Shown: positions 1-8,801 of the stretch, piece after piece | How the letters are laid out: every line of letters begins with the position of its first letter | Numbering within the stretch: the stretch's first letter is position 1 | NCBI GenBank assembly: GCA_021730285.1 | Contig: CP082962.1 | Location: forward strand, 2,914,001 to 2,978,000 | Length of the DNA: 64,000 nucleotides | From: Desulfovibrio sp. JY | GTDB lineage: Bacteria; Desulfobacterota; Desulfovibrionia; Desulfovibrionales; Desulfovibrionaceae | Reading direction: 5' to 3' | Translations under genes and position numbers: made by a program | The notes under the pieces: model-generated | Databases searched by the model: none | Told to the model about the DNA's origin: nothing | Seen by the model: only the letters and a program-made list of their open reading frames with translations

Positions 1-300
1 CGCCGCAACATGGCCCACATCAAGGGCCGGGTGTTCGAACCCGGCGACGGCCAGTGGCGGGCGCGCCGGGGCGTCGGCGCGGGCCAGATCATCATGGCCG
101 ACGACATGGAGCCCATGCCGCTTATCCTGCGCGGCGACCAGGTCCGGGTGGTCTACCAGGGGCGCGGCGTGCGCTTGACGCTGCTGGCCGAAGCCCTGAC
201 CGACGGGGCCCCGGGCGGCAAGATCACCGTGAAGAGCCCCAAGGGCAACAGGGAACTCATGGGCATCGTCCGGGACAGGTCCACGGTCATGGTCCAGTAG
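1..300 (+). CDS. flgA: FlgA, flagellar P-ring assembly chaperone (3' part only)
   Basis: The 5' end lies outside the window; the reading frame is open from base 1 and stops at 298-300. The visible 99 residues look like the C-terminal SAF-like part of FlgA, the periplasmic chaperone that helps FlgI polymerise into the P ring: an exported-domain style sequence ending in a PKGNRELMGIVRDRSTVMV stretch, close to the usual 'G..I.V.N..S.K.I.G.V' ending of FlgA. It is followed by flgH, flgI and flgJ, the classical order flgA-flgH-flgI-flgJ, which makes the call secure even though the N-terminus and signal peptide cannot be seen. The first in-frame ATG (base 10) is internal, not a start. Confidence 0.85.
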   Translation, partial: RRNMAHIKGRVFEPGDGQWRARRGVGAGQIIMADDMEPMPLILRGDQVRVVYQGRGVRLTLLAEALTDGAPGGKITVKSPKGNRELMGIVRDRSTVMVQ

Positions 301-360
301 CCTGAGAAAAAAATACGCGAGTATTCTTAAGAAAAAAGAGTGATCCGAATGCGCCGCATG

Positions 361-384
361 CGGGATGCGCCGGAAAGCATCCCG
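361..384 (+). other. Hairpin in the flgA-flgH spacer
   Basis: The 159-nt gap between flgA and flgH contains an 8-bp perfect inverted repeat (CGGGATGC ... GCATCCCG) with an 8-nt loop. There is no T-run after it, so it is not an intrinsic terminator; it could protect or structure the flgH leader. Function is unknown. Confidence 0.4.
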
Positions 385-459
385 AGGGCGCGACACGGGG
401 CTGGCGTGGCACAAGGATGTGTTTTCGCAAACGCCGAGGACGGAAAGGACGGAGTCGTC

Positions 460-1182
460 ATGATACGCAAGCACTATATTCCCCTGCTTCTGGTCGCCGG
501 CCTTGCCGCCTGCGCGCCGGCCTCCAAGAAGGCCACGCCCATGCCCCAGGTCACGCCGACCGTGGCCAAGGCCCCGCCGCCGGCCCAGAATCCCGGCTCG
601 GTCTTCAGCCAGAACCAGCCCACCTTTTTGTTCGACGACACCCGGGCCCGGCGCATCGGCGACATTTTGACCGTCAACATCGTGGATACGTCGAAGTCCG
701 ACCTCAAGGCCGAGACGAAAAACGACAAGACCAGCAGCCAGCAGCTCGGCGTGTCCAACTACTTCGGCAACAAGACCATCACCGGCAACCTGCCCGGGCA
801 GCTCGGCGGGCCGGACTTCGGCATGAAGGGATACACCGGCTCCACGCCGCTGGTTGGCGTCAATAACGCCGAGAAGTTTCAGAGCAAGGGCGAGACCAAG
901 CGGGAATCCGCCGTCACCGCCTCCATCGGCTGCCGCATCGTCAACATCCTGCCCGGCGGGGTGATGCAGCTGGAAGGGGCGCGGCAGACCCGCGTCAACA
1001 ACGAAAACCAGATCATCGTGGTCAAGGGGCTGGTGCGGCCCATCGACGTCGGCCCGAGCAACACCGTGGCCTCGACCCAGCTGGCCGACTGCCAGATCGA
1101 ATACTACGGCGAGGGCGACCTGGCCGACCGCCAGAAGAGCGGTTGGCTGGCCCGCATCCTCGACAACGTCTGGCCGTTTTAA
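460..1182 (+). CDS. flgH: FlgH, flagellar L-ring lipoprotein
   Basis: Outer-membrane L-ring subunit of the flagellar basal body, 240 residues. The ATG at 460 was chosen over the in-frame GTG at 340 because it starts a perfect lipoprotein signal ([18 protein letters not shown], predicted lipidated Cys18) and has GGAG at 451-454. The family signature '[17 protein letters not shown]' follows, then '[29 protein letters not shown]' and the '[18 protein letters not shown]' stretch typical of FlgH. It sits between flgA and flgI as in most proteobacteria. Length and motifs are normal for the family. Confidence 0.95.
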   Translation: MIRKHYIPLLLVAGLAACAPASKKATPMPQVTPTVAKAPPPAQNPGSVFSQNQPTFLFDDTRARRIGDILTVNIVDTSKSDLKAETKNDKTSSQQLGVSNYFGNKTITGNLPGQLGGPDFGMKGYTGSTPLVGVNNAEKFQSKGETKRESAVTASIGCRIVNILPGGVMQLEGARQTRVNNENQIIVVKGLVRPIDVGPSNTVASTQLADCQIEYYGEGDLADRQKSGWLARILDNVWPF

Positions 1183-1207
1183 GGCCGTATCGCGGGAGCA
1201 AAAGGAT

Positions 1208-2359
1208 ATGCACCCCATCATCATGAGCACAAGCCTCGCCATGCGTCCGGTCCGAGTGTTGGCCGCCCTGGCCCTGGCCGCCCTCACCGTGCTTGCGGCC
1301 CTGCCCCTGACGGCCTCCCCGGCCCACGGCGCGCGCATCAAGGACATCGCCACCGTCTCGGGCATGCGCAAGAACCAGCTCGTGGGCTACGGCCTGGTGG
1401 TCGGGCTCTCCGGCACCGGCGACCAGCGCGGCTCGGATTTCACGGTCCAGTCCATCTTCAACATGCTCGACAAGATGGGCGTGCGCGTGGACAAGGCGAC
1501 GCTCAAGCCGAAAAACGTGGCCGCGGTCATGGTCACGGCCCAGATGCCGGTTTCGTCCCGGCCCGGCAGCCGGCTGGACGTGACCGTGTCCTCCATCGGC
1601 GACGCCACGAGCCTGCTTGGCGGCGTGCTGCTGGTGACGCCCATGAAGGGCGTCGACGGCAACATCTACGCCATCGCCCAGGGCTCGGTGCTGGTCGGCG
1701 GCGTCTCGGCCCAGGGAGCCGGGGCCTCGGTGTCGAAAAACATCACCACCGTGGGCCTGCTTCCGGGCGGGGCCAACGTGGAGCGGGCCGTGGCCTTTTC
1801 CTTCAACGACCAGCCCGACCTGACCCTCTCCCTGCGCAACCCCGACTTTTCCACGGCCACCCGCGTGGCCAAGCGCGTCAACGAAACCATGGGCTCGGCC
1901 ATGGCCGCGGCCATCGACGCCGGCACCATCCGCCTGTCCGTGCCGCCGGAGAACCAGGGCAACCTGGCGCCGCTCATGGCTTCCATCGAGAACATCGAGG
2001 TCACCCCGGACCACCGGGCCCGGGTGGTGGTGGACGAAAAGACCGGCACGGTCGTCCTTGGGCAAAACGTCCAGATCTCGCCCGTGGCCATCACCCACGG
2101 CAACCTGCAGATCCAGGTCCAGGAGTCCGCCGACGTGTCCCAGCCGCTGCCGTTTTCCAATGGCCAGACCGTGGTCACGCCCCAGACCAACATCGGGGTG
2201 ACCGAGGAGAACCGCAAGCTCAAGATGATCGAAGGCGCCACGCTCCAGGAACTGGTGGAGGGCTTAAACGCCCTTGGCGCGACGCCGCGCGACCTCATAA
2301 GCATCCTGCGCACCCTGGAATCGTCCGGGGCGCTGGCCGCCGACCTGGAGGTCAACTAG
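1208..2359 (+). CDS. flgI: FlgI, flagellar P-ring protein
   Basis: Periplasmic P-ring subunit, 383 residues. A long N-terminal signal peptide (hydrophobic run ending around ...[12 protein letters not shown], residues 20-45) precedes the conserved mature start '[26 protein letters not shown]', the hallmark of FlgI. An AAAGGA ribosome site lies just upstream of ATG 1208; a second Met at residue 6 is possible. The C-terminal '[37 protein letters not shown]' is also diagnostic. Only 2 nt separate its stop from the flgJ start, indicating translational coupling. Confidence 0.96.
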   Translation: MHPIIMSTSLAMRPVRVLAALALAALTVLAALPLTASPAHGARIKDIATVSGMRKNQLVGYGLVVGLSGTGDQRGSDFTVQSIFNMLDKMGVRVDKATLKPKNVAAVMVTAQMPVSSRPGSRLDVTVSSIGDATSLLGGVLLVTPMKGVDGNIYAIAQGSVLVGGVSAQGAGASVSKNITTVGLLPGGANVERAVAFSFNDQPDLTLSLRNPDFSTATRVAKRVNETMGSAMAAAIDAGTIRLSVPPENQGNLAPLMASIENIEVTPDHRARVVVDEKTGTVVLGQNVQISPVAITHGNLQIQVQESADVSQPLPFSNGQTVVTPQTNIGVTEENRKLKMIEGATLQELVEGLNALGATPRDLISILRTLESSGALAADLEVN

Positions 2360-2361
2360 CC

Positions 2362-3372
2362 GTGAGCCTTCCTTCCGGCATGGGCGACCTGGCCGCGACG
2401 GGGTCCTTGCAGGCCGATGTGGCGCAAAAGCTGCGCGTCGACGCCCTGCGAAAGACCCTCTCCGGGGGCAAGACCAAGGAGGCCAAGCTGCGCGAGGCCT
2501 GCAAGGGCTTCGAGTCGGTCTTCATCTCCCAGCTCTTCAAGGAGATGCGCGCCACCGTGCCGAAAGACGGGATTCTCCACGGCCACTACGAGGATCAGTA
2601 TTATTCCATGTTCGACAAGGCCATGTGCGACCAGCTCGCGGACGACGGCGGCATCGGCCTGGCCGACATGATGTACCGCCAGCTCAAGGGCCAGGTGACG
2701 GGCCAGGACGGCAAGGCCGGGCCGGGCGACATCCTGCCGGCCAACCGGCCCGTGGCCGCCCACGGATCGTCCTTGTCCGGCGTGGCGCGCATTCCTGTTC
2801 CGGGCGGCGCCGCCCCGGCCGGCAAGCGCGGCATCCCGGCCGACCATTTCTCGCCGGAAATGGCCGCCGCCATGGCCCGCCCCGGCGTCCCCCCCCTGGC
2901 CAGCGCCCATGCGCCGACGGACGGCGCGACCGACCAGGCCGCCGCCGCGACCCAGGCCGTGACGCCCATGGCCGCGCCGGTCAATGGCGAAATCACCTCG
3001 GAATACGGCTGGCGCGCCGATCCGTTCAAGGGCGACCGGGCCTGGCACGCCGGCATGGACATCGCCGCGGCCCAAGGGTCGTCGGTTTCCGCCTGCTGGG
3101 GCGGCACGGTCGTTTTTGCCGGGACGAAGGGGGGGTACGGCAACGTGGTCGAGGTGGAGCATCCCGGCGGATGGAAGAGTGTTTACGGGCACTTGAGCAG
3201 TTATTCGGTCAAGGCGGGCGATCCTGTCGCGGCTGGCGGAAAAATTGCAGAGGTTGGCAGTACCGGACGTTCCACCGGGCCGCATCTGCACTTCGAACTG
3301 CGCCGGGGAAGCGAGACGGTCGATCCGGAGCGGCTGCTGGCCGCGTCGGGACTTGTCCAGGATGCTTCGTAG
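2362..3372 (+). CDS. flgJ: FlgJ rod-binding domain fused to an M23 (LytM-type) endopeptidase
   Basis: 336 residues, GTG start 2 nt after flgI. Residues about 15-110 are the FlgJ N-terminal rod-binding domain ('LREACKGFESVFISQLFKEMRATVPKDGIL' then 'YYSMFDKAMCDQLADDGGIGLADMMYRQL'). A Pro/Ala-rich linker (about 115-205) leads to a C-terminal M23 zinc metallopeptidase: HxGxD at His229-Asp233, and HLHFE with His308/His310. In gamma- and betaproteobacterial FlgJ the C-terminal half is a glucosaminidase (GH73), so here glycan cleavage seems to be replaced by peptide cross-link cleavage. The job would be the same: opening peptidoglycan for the rod. Zinc ligands all appear present, so the enzyme should be active. 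Confidence 0.93.
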   Translation: MSLPSGMGDLAATGSLQADVAQKLRVDALRKTLSGGKTKEAKLREACKGFESVFISQLFKEMRATVPKDGILHGHYEDQYYSMFDKAMCDQLADDGGIGLADMMYRQLKGQVTGQDGKAGPGDILPANRPVAAHGSSLSGVARIPVPGGAAPAGKRGIPADHFSPEMAAAMARPGVPPLASAHAPTDGATDQAAAATQAVTPMAAPVNGEITSEYGWRADPFKGDRAWHAGMDIAAAQGSSVSACWGGTVVFAGTKGGYGNVVEVEHPGGWKSVYGHLSSYSVKAGDPVAAGGKIAEVGSTGRSTGPHLHFELRRGSETVDPERLLAASGLVQDAS

Positions 3373-3409
3373 AAACCGTATATTTCAAGGTGGTTAAGGA
3401 GGCGCAGCC

Positions 3410-3886
3410 ATGATCGCGGGCATACTGTCCAACCTCGAACGCCAGCTCAAGGCCGTTTTGCTGCTGGATACGCTGCAAAAGGAAGAATTTTCCCACCTCT
3501 CCGCCCGTAATCCGGGTGGGGTCGCCTCCGCCGAGTTTTCCATCCAGGAGCTCCTGCGCCAACTGACCGTGGAGCGCCACAGCCTGCACGCGATTTACGC
3601 GGCGCTCGATCCCGGGGCCACGCGCCTTGGCGACGTCATCGGCCGCTTTTCCCCCGAGGATGCGGAAAAGGCCGGCGGGCTCGTGGCGGCCATCGACGCC
3701 GGCCAGCAGCGTTGCGCCAAGCAGGCCAGCCGCAACTACGCCATGGCGCTTGGGCTTTACGACGTGGCCAAGGGCAGCCTCGACACCCTGCGCAAACTGC
3801 TCGTGCCCAAAAAGGGCGTCTACGGGGCCACGGGACGCATGGCCACCGGTACGTCCGGGCCGGGGATCATCAGCGGGAGACTCTAA
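3410..3886 (+). CDS. flgN: FlgN-like flagellar export chaperone
   Basis: 158 residues, mostly alpha-helical, with the FlgN-type pattern of an N-terminal helix pair ('LERQLKAVLLLDTLQKEEFSHL'). It is preceded by an excellent AAGGAGG site. FlgN chaperones the hook-junction proteins FlgK and FlgL to the export apparatus, and here the gene lies directly before flgK with its stop overlapping the flgK start (TAATG, 1 nt). Sequence similarity in this family is weak, so the call rests partly on position. The C-terminal tail is Gly/Thr-rich and looks disordered. Confidence 0.8.
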   Translation: MIAGILSNLERQLKAVLLLDTLQKEEFSHLSARNPGGVASAEFSIQELLRQLTVERHSLHAIYAALDPGATRLGDVIGRFSPEDAEKAGGLVAAIDAGQQRCAKQASRNYAMALGLYDVAKGSLDTLRKLLVPKKGVYGATGRMATGTSGPGIISGRL

Positions 3887-5976
3887 TGTCGAGCTTAAGC
3901 TCCATCCTGTCCATCGGGCGATCGGGCCTTACCGCCTCGCAGGCCGCCCTGCAGGTGACGGGCAACAACATCGCCAATGTCGACACCGAAGGCTACAGCA
4001 AGCAGTCGGTGGTGCTCGTCGACGGGCAGTACATCACGTCCTCGCCCGGCCAGCTCGGTTCCGGCGTGGTGGCCCAGGAAGTGGTGCGCTCCTACGACTC
4101 CCTGACCGAATCCCAGTACGTGTCCCAGATTTCCGTGCGCGACCGCTGGAAGGCGCTGTATAACGGCCTCACCTCCATCCAGAACTATTTCAACGAGTCC
4201 AACACGAACGGGGCCAACGCGGCTTTGTCGAAGTTTTTCGGGGATTGGGGCGACCTGACCGCCAACACCGACGATACGGCCACGCGCCAGACCATGCTCG
4301 AGGACACGGACACGCTGCTTTCCATCTACCGGTCCATGGCCTCGTCCCTGGAGGGCCAGAAGACGGCCCTCGATACGGCCATCACCGACGACGTGGGCAC
4401 TCTCAACCAGCTGGCCTCGGATGTGGCCGACATCAACCGGCGGATCAACCAGTACCAGATCGACGGTAAGAGCATTCCCAACAGCCTTTACGACCTGCGC
4501 GACTCCAAGGTCGAGGACCTCGCCTCCCTCGTGGACGTCAATGTGGTGGACAACGGCAAGGGCAACTACACCGTCTACACCAAGTCCGGGCAGACCGTCG
4601 TGGACGGCACCGAGGCCTACAGCTTCAAATACAAGCAAGGGCAGACCGTCCGCCAGCTGAGCGCGGCCTCGATAACGGCCGACTCGAACGCCCAGTGTTA
4701 CTACGACGGCTCGGATTCCCACGAATACACGATCCAGGTGGTGGACTCCGGGGGCGTCGGCGCCGGGGCGACGTTTAAGGCTTCCCTCGACGGCGGCAAG
4801 TCCTGGCTGACCGCTTCCAACGGCAGCACCGCCATTTTTCAGGCCGACGGCACATCGGGAAAAGTCAAGGTCGGGGACCTGGATATTTGGTTCGACAAAG
4901 CGGATGCCTCGGACCCTTCGCCGTTAAGCGATCTCAACGCCGGCGACACCTTCACCCTGGTCCCCAAAAAGGCCCTCTACTGGCACACCACGACCGGCAC
5001 CGAGGAAAACGTCACCCCGCAGTTGCATGCCGACGGCACGGACAACGAGCGTCGGCTGACCGGTGGGGCGCTTTCCGGCGCGTTTTTGCTGCGCGACGTG
5101 AATCTGGCCGGCTATCAGGATTCCCTCGACGCCATGGCCAACAGCCTGGTCTGGGAGATCAACCGCGTCCATTCGCAAGGCGCGGGGCTCACGAATTTTT
5201 CCTCGGTCCAGGGCACCTACGGCGTGGAGGATGCGGACGCGGCGCTCGGCAGCAACCAGGCCCACCTGACCTACGGCGACCGCCTGGCCTCGGGCGCGGC
5301 CATGATCTACGTCTACGGGCCGGACGGCGCATTGAATACCAAGGACAGCATCTGGGTGGACCCGACGGCCACCACGCTCAACGACTTCGTCACGTCGATC
5401 AACACCGCCTTCAGCGGCAAGCTGAACGCCACCGTGGTCAACGGCCAGCTCAACCTCAGCGCCGCCAGCGGCTACTCCTTCCAGTTCGGCGACGATTCCT
5501 CGGGCATTCTGGCCGCCCTTGGCGTCAATACGCTCCTGACCGGCTCCACGGCCTCGGATGTGGCCATAAACCACGTGGTGACAAGCGACACCAACCGGGT
5601 CAACGTGGGCCATGTCGGCTCGGCCGGGCTGACGGCTGCGGGTGATAACACCACGGCCACGGCCATAACCGCGCTGGCGGCCAAGGACGTCAATTTCTTC
5701 GTGACCGGCAAGGCCACCTCCAGCCAGACCTTGAGCGGGTATTACAACTCCCTGGTCGGGCAGGTGGGCTCGGACACCTCGAGCGCCAACTACCAGGCCA
5801 CCTACCAGACGGCCCTGGCTTCCCAGGTCCAGGCCCAGAAGCTTTCGATTTCCGGCGTTAGCCTCGACGAGGAGCTGACCAACCTCATCAAGTTCCAGCA
5901 CGCCTACCAGGCGGCGGCCAAGCTCATCAGCACGGCCGATTCCTTGTTCCAGACGGTTCTGGGGCTCAAAAACTAG
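3886..5976 (+). CDS. flgK: FlgK, hook-filament junction protein 1
   Basis: 696 residues, longer than the roughly 550 of E. coli FlgK because of an expanded central region. The ATG overlapping the flgN stop was chosen because it begins the canonical axial-protein N-terminus (SILSIGRSGLTASQAALQVTGNNIANVDTEGYSKQ). The C-terminus 'GVSLDEELTNLIKFQHAYQAAAKLISTADSLFQTVL' is the matching conserved coiled-coil end. The middle carries an Asp-box-like motif SLDGGKSW near residue 300, shared with FlgL (see findings). Co-transcribed with flgN and flgL. Confidence 0.95.
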   Translation: MSSLSSILSIGRSGLTASQAALQVTGNNIANVDTEGYSKQSVVLVDGQYITSSPGQLGSGVVAQEVVRSYDSLTESQYVSQISVRDRWKALYNGLTSIQNYFNESNTNGANAALSKFFGDWGDLTANTDDTATRQTMLEDTDTLLSIYRSMASSLEGQKTALDTAITDDVGTLNQLASDVADINRRINQYQIDGKSIPNSLYDLRDSKVEDLASLVDVNVVDNGKGNYTVYTKSGQTVVDGTEAYSFKYKQGQTVRQLSAASITADSNAQCYYDGSDSHEYTIQVVDSGGVGAGATFKASLDGGKSWLTASNGSTAIFQADGTSGKVKVGDLDIWFDKADASDPSPLSDLNAGDTFTLVPKKALYWHTTTGTEENVTPQLHADGTDNERRLTGGALSGAFLLRDVNLAGYQDSLDAMANSLVWEINRVHSQGAGLTNFSSVQGTYGVEDADAALGSNQAHLTYGDRLASGAAMIYVYGPDGALNTKDSIWVDPTATTLNDFVTSINTAFSGKLNATVVNGQLNLSAASGYSFQFGDDSSGILAALGVNTLLTGSTASDVAINHVVTSDTNRVNVGHVGSAGLTAAGDNTTATAITALAAKDVNFFVTGKATSSQTLSGYYNSLVGQVGSDTSSANYQATYQTALASQVQAQKLSISGVSLDEELTNLIKFQHAYQAAAKLISTADSLFQTVLGLKN

Positions 5977-5993
5977 CTCCAGGAGGTTGCATC

Positions 5994-7517
5994 ATGGCCC
6001 TGCGCGTCACCCAGCAAATGCTCTATGGCACCGTCATCAATCAGAACAACGCCTCCCTCGCCAAGCTGATGGCGACCAACGAACAGGCGTCCACCCAAAA
6101 GCGCATCAACGCGCCGTCCGACGACCCCAACGGCGCGGTGCAGGTGCTCGGGACCCGGAGCGATTTGAGCCAGCTGACCCAGTACCAGAGCAACATCACC
6201 TCGGCCACGGGCTGGCTCAACCAGTCCGACAGCACCCTAAGTTCCGTCAGTTCGCTTATAAGCACCATCAAGGGCTACGCCGAGCAGGCGGCCACGGGCA
6301 CGGTCACCGACGAGAACCGCAACGAGATCGCCACCCAGATCCGCCAGTACTTCGGCCAGCTCATCTCCTTGTCCAACACCACCTACAACGGCAAATCGCT
6401 TTTCGCCGGCCAGAAGACCGACTCCGCGGCCTACGAGGAAGGCCTGTGGATGAACAGCAACGACGCGACCTTCGACGCGGCCGTCGGCGCAAGCGGCGGG
6501 TTCACTATTTCGGGGAGCTCGGATTCGACGGTGCTGGTGCAGTTCATGGGCACCGACACCACGAACTATCAGCCAGCCTTCCAATATTCCACCGATGGCG
6601 GCACGACCTGGAACAACGGAACGTACGCCACGGCCCCGGGCGCGGCCAGCCAGACGCTGAACCTCGGTTCGGGCCTGTCCATGGACCTCGATGCCAATGC
6701 GCTGACCAACGTGACCGCCTGCGCCGACCATAACGATTCCAAAGGCACCTGGATGTGGATCCGGCCGACCGCCGTCTACCAGGGCAACACCAACGAGGAC
6801 GTCACGGTATTTAGCGTGGACACCGGCGGCGGTACGGCCACGGCCTCGGCCTCGGGCGTATTCAGCGGCAACGTCATGGTGCGCATGGACGACACGGCCG
6901 GTGCCAAATACCAGTATTCCTACAGCACCGACGGCGGGACGTCCTGGGTGACGGGCAACACGTCGAGCGACATCGGGCCACCGACGACCATGGCCGTTCC
7001 CGGCGGGCTTTTGACGATCACGGGCGGCGCGCCCGCCGACGGCGACCAGTTCTTCATCCAACCGGGCACGGCCGACATTTCCATCGGCATCTCGCCGACG
7101 GATTCGGTGGTGGTCAACGGAGTGGGCACGGAGATATTCGGCGGCATCGACGACAAAACGGCCGTGACGTTTAGCGGTTCCAACGCCGGCAACCTCTTCG
7201 AGACGGTGGGCAAGCTCGTCGGCTATCTGGAGACCAACAATCAGGGCGGCATCCAGGATTGCCTGGACAACCTGACCACTGCGCAAAACCAGGTGCTGGT
7301 GGCGGCCTCGTCGGTTGGCGCCCGGGAGAACAGGGTGACCGCGGCCGGGACCATGATCACGACGCTTAAGGAGAACGCCACCTCGACGCTCAGCAATGTC
7401 GAGGACGCGGACCTGACGACGCTTATCACCACGCTGTCGGAGCAGGAGCTGGCCTATCAGGCGGTGCTCAAGTCTTCCAGCATGGTCATGGACATGTCCC
7501 TGGTCAAGTACATTTAG
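5994..7517 (+). CDS. flgL: FlgL, hook-filament junction protein 3
   Basis: 507 residues, flagellin-like, much longer than the usual 300 or so of FlgL. N-terminus 'MALRVTQQMLYGTVINQNNASLAKLMATNEQASTQKRI' with the conserved 'NAPSDDPNGAVQVL' loop; C-terminus 'LTTLITTLSEQELAYQAVLKSSSMVMDMSLVKYI' pairs with it in the coiled-coil D0/D1 domain. The central insertion contains two copies of an Asp-box-like segment (STDGGTTW near residue 197, STDGGTSW near 309), suggesting duplicated surface beta domains. AGGAGG lies 7 nt before the ATG. Last axial gene of the operon before csrA. Confidence 0.93.
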   Translation: MALRVTQQMLYGTVINQNNASLAKLMATNEQASTQKRINAPSDDPNGAVQVLGTRSDLSQLTQYQSNITSATGWLNQSDSTLSSVSSLISTIKGYAEQAATGTVTDENRNEIATQIRQYFGQLISLSNTTYNGKSLFAGQKTDSAAYEEGLWMNSNDATFDAAVGASGGFTISGSSDSTVLVQFMGTDTTNYQPAFQYSTDGGTTWNNGTYATAPGAASQTLNLGSGLSMDLDANALTNVTACADHNDSKGTWMWIRPTAVYQGNTNEDVTVFSVDTGGGTATASASGVFSGNVMVRMDDTAGAKYQYSYSTDGGTSWVTGNTSSDIGPPTTMAVPGGLLTITGGAPADGDQFFIQPGTADISIGISPTDSVVVNGVGTEIFGGIDDKTAVTFSGSNAGNLFETVGKLVGYLETNNQGGIQDCLDNLTTAQNQVLVAASSVGARENRVTAAGTMITTLKENATSTLSNVEDADLTTLITTLSEQELAYQAVLKSSSMVMDMSLVKYI

Positions 7518-7537
7518 CCCCGGGCGCCGGCCAGCCG

Positions 7538-7566
7538 TTGACAAACGGCGGCAACGGCGCGTAAGG
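7538..7566 (+). promoter_or_regulatory. Possible sigma70-type promoter before csrA
   Basis: A perfect TTGACA (7538-7543) lies in the 116-nt flgL-csrA spacer; the best -10 at a spacing of 18 is TAAGGG, which is poor. It would let csrA-fliW be expressed apart from the flagellar operon. Tentative. Confidence 0.25.
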
Positions 7567-7633
7567 GTCATCGTAACAGGGCGCGAAGATGGAATTTTTC
7601 ACGTCTGAAACATAAGTGGGGGCGCGGGCGTTC

Positions 7634-7873
7634 ATGCTCATTTTGACCCGAAGGCCGGGCGAGAGCCTGCACCTCGGCGACAACATCAAGATTACGGTGC
7701 TGGGCGTCCAGGGCAAGCAGATCAAGATCGGGCTGGAAGTGCCCGACGATATGCAGGTGTATCGCGAAGAGGTTTATCTGCGGGTGCTGGAGCAGAATCG
7801 GCAGGCGCTTTGCGCCATGGATTCCGATGTCCTGGCGGCGGCGAAGTTATGGCCAAAAAAGACGAACGAGTAG
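7634..7873 (+). CDS. csrA: CsrA, translational regulator
   Basis: 79 residues. Start at ATG 7634 gives the invariant '[25 protein letters not shown]' N-terminus; a GTG 18 nt upstream is less likely. The RNA-binding residues are in place: Leu4/Arg6 region and the VxREE motif with Arg44. CsrA dimers bind GGA motifs in mRNA leaders, in many bacteria repressing flagellin translation. The gene overlaps fliW by 25 nt, the linkage expected for the CsrA-FliW-flagellin partner switch. The C-terminal tail is about 15 residues longer than E. coli CsrA. Confidence 0.96.
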   Translation: MLILTRRPGESLHLGDNIKITVLGVQGKQIKIGLEVPDDMQVYREEVYLRVLEQNRQALCAMDSDVLAAAKLWPKKTNE

Positions 7874-8304
7874 TGGAAACGCGGCTCGGGAGCATAACGC
7901 TGCCCGAGGACCGCGTGCTCAACTTTCCCCGTGGGCTCATCGGCTTCATGGGACACCGCGAGTTCACCCTGATCCGGCTGCGCGAAGAGTCGCCGTTCAT
8001 GGTGCTGCAAAGCCTAAGCGACCCCAAGCTCGGACTGCTCGTGACCGACCCCTACAGCTTCATGACCGAATACGAGGTGGTCATAGGCGAGCCCGACCGC
8101 CGGCTGCTCGGCATCGAGAGGCGGGAACAGACCGCCGTCCTCGTCACCGTGACCATCCCCCAGGGCATGCCCGAACGCACCACGCTCAATTTGAGCGGTC
8201 CCATCATCATCAACAACGAGACCCGCATCGGTCTGCAAATCCCGCAAACCGACTCCCGTTATCCGGCCCACTTTATCCCGGGCATGGTCCCGGTGGAAAA
8301 ATAG
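7849..8304 (+). CDS. fliW: FliW, flagellar assembly factor and CsrA antagonist
   Basis: 151 residues. ATG 7849 lies inside the 3' end of csrA. The family pattern is clear: '[31 protein letters not shown]', '[21 protein letters not shown]', and the late '[20 protein letters not shown].....YPAHFIP' block. FliW binds CsrA allosterically and is displaced by cytoplasmic flagellin, tying flagellin translation to its export. Adjacency and overlap with csrA support a coupled stoichiometry. Confidence 0.95.
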   Translation: MAKKDERVVETRLGSITLPEDRVLNFPRGLIGFMGHREFTLIRLREESPFMVLQSLSDPKLGLLVTDPYSFMTEYEVVIGEPDRRLLGIERREQTAVLVTVTIPQGMPERTTLNLSGPIIINNETRIGLQIPQTDSRYPAHFIPGMVPVEK

Positions 8305-8361
8305 CCCGGTTGCCCGCGGCCTTCGGCGGCCCGCTGGCGAGGCTTCCTCTCCATCAAAAAA

Positions 8362-8405
8362 AAGCCTTCCCGACGCAACGGCATCGGGAAGGCTTTCGTT
8401 TCTGC
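8362..8405 (-). terminator. Intrinsic terminator of the flgM transcription unit
   Basis: A 16-bp stem with a single G-T pair (AAAGCCTTCCCGACGC / GCATCGGGAAGGCTTT, 8362-8397) and a 4-nt loop; read on the minus strand it is followed by a run of eight T (8364-8357), an ideal Rho-independent terminator just past the flgM stop. On the plus strand it follows fliW by about 60 nt and may act weakly for that operon too. Confidence 0.85.
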
Positions 8406-8419
8406 GTGATGGACCAACG

Positions 8420-8737
8420 TTAGCCGAACAGGTCGGACTCCATGGTCAGCATCTTTTCGGCGATCTTTTTGGAGTCCGGCTGGTAGGTACCGGCCTGGAC
8501 CTGGGCCTTGAGGGTGGCCACCCGGTCGGAGCGGACCTCCGGGGCTTCCTTGGCCTGGCTTGCGGCCAGGGAAACCAGCCTGGCATCGCCGGAAAGGGTC
8601 ACCCGATCCGATGCGGAACCCGCTTCGGTCTCGGAAGCGGAGCCGCGCGTCACGCCCGAGGTCTCGCCCGAGCCGCTGCGGCCGATTCGGCCCTGGCCGT
8701 ACGCCTGATTGATTCCGAGTATGTTCTTGATGTCCAT
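8420..8737 (-). CDS. flgM: FlgM, anti-sigma28 factor
   Basis: 105 residues. N-terminal 'MDIKNILGINQAYGQ' and the C-terminal pattern 'DRVTLSGDARLVSLAASQA...RSDRVATLKAQVQAGTYQPDSKKIAEKMLTMESDLF' match FlgM, which holds FliA (sigma28) inactive until it is exported through the completed hook-basal body. It is transcribed away from the flagellar operon, downstream of the next gene on the minus strand (64-nt gap), and ends at a strong terminator. The long Gly/Ser/Arg linker between is probably disordered. Confidence 0.9.
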   Translation of the reverse strand: MDIKNILGINQAYGQGRIGRSGSGETSGVTRGSASETEAGSASDRVTLSGDARLVSLAASQAKEAPEVRSDRVATLKAQVQAGTYQPDSKKIAEKMLTMESDLFG

Positions 8738-8801
8738 GGTGCCAACCCCCCTCCCGCGTTATCCCTCGCAATGTACGTATCGGTAGCGGGGGGACCGAAA
8801 T

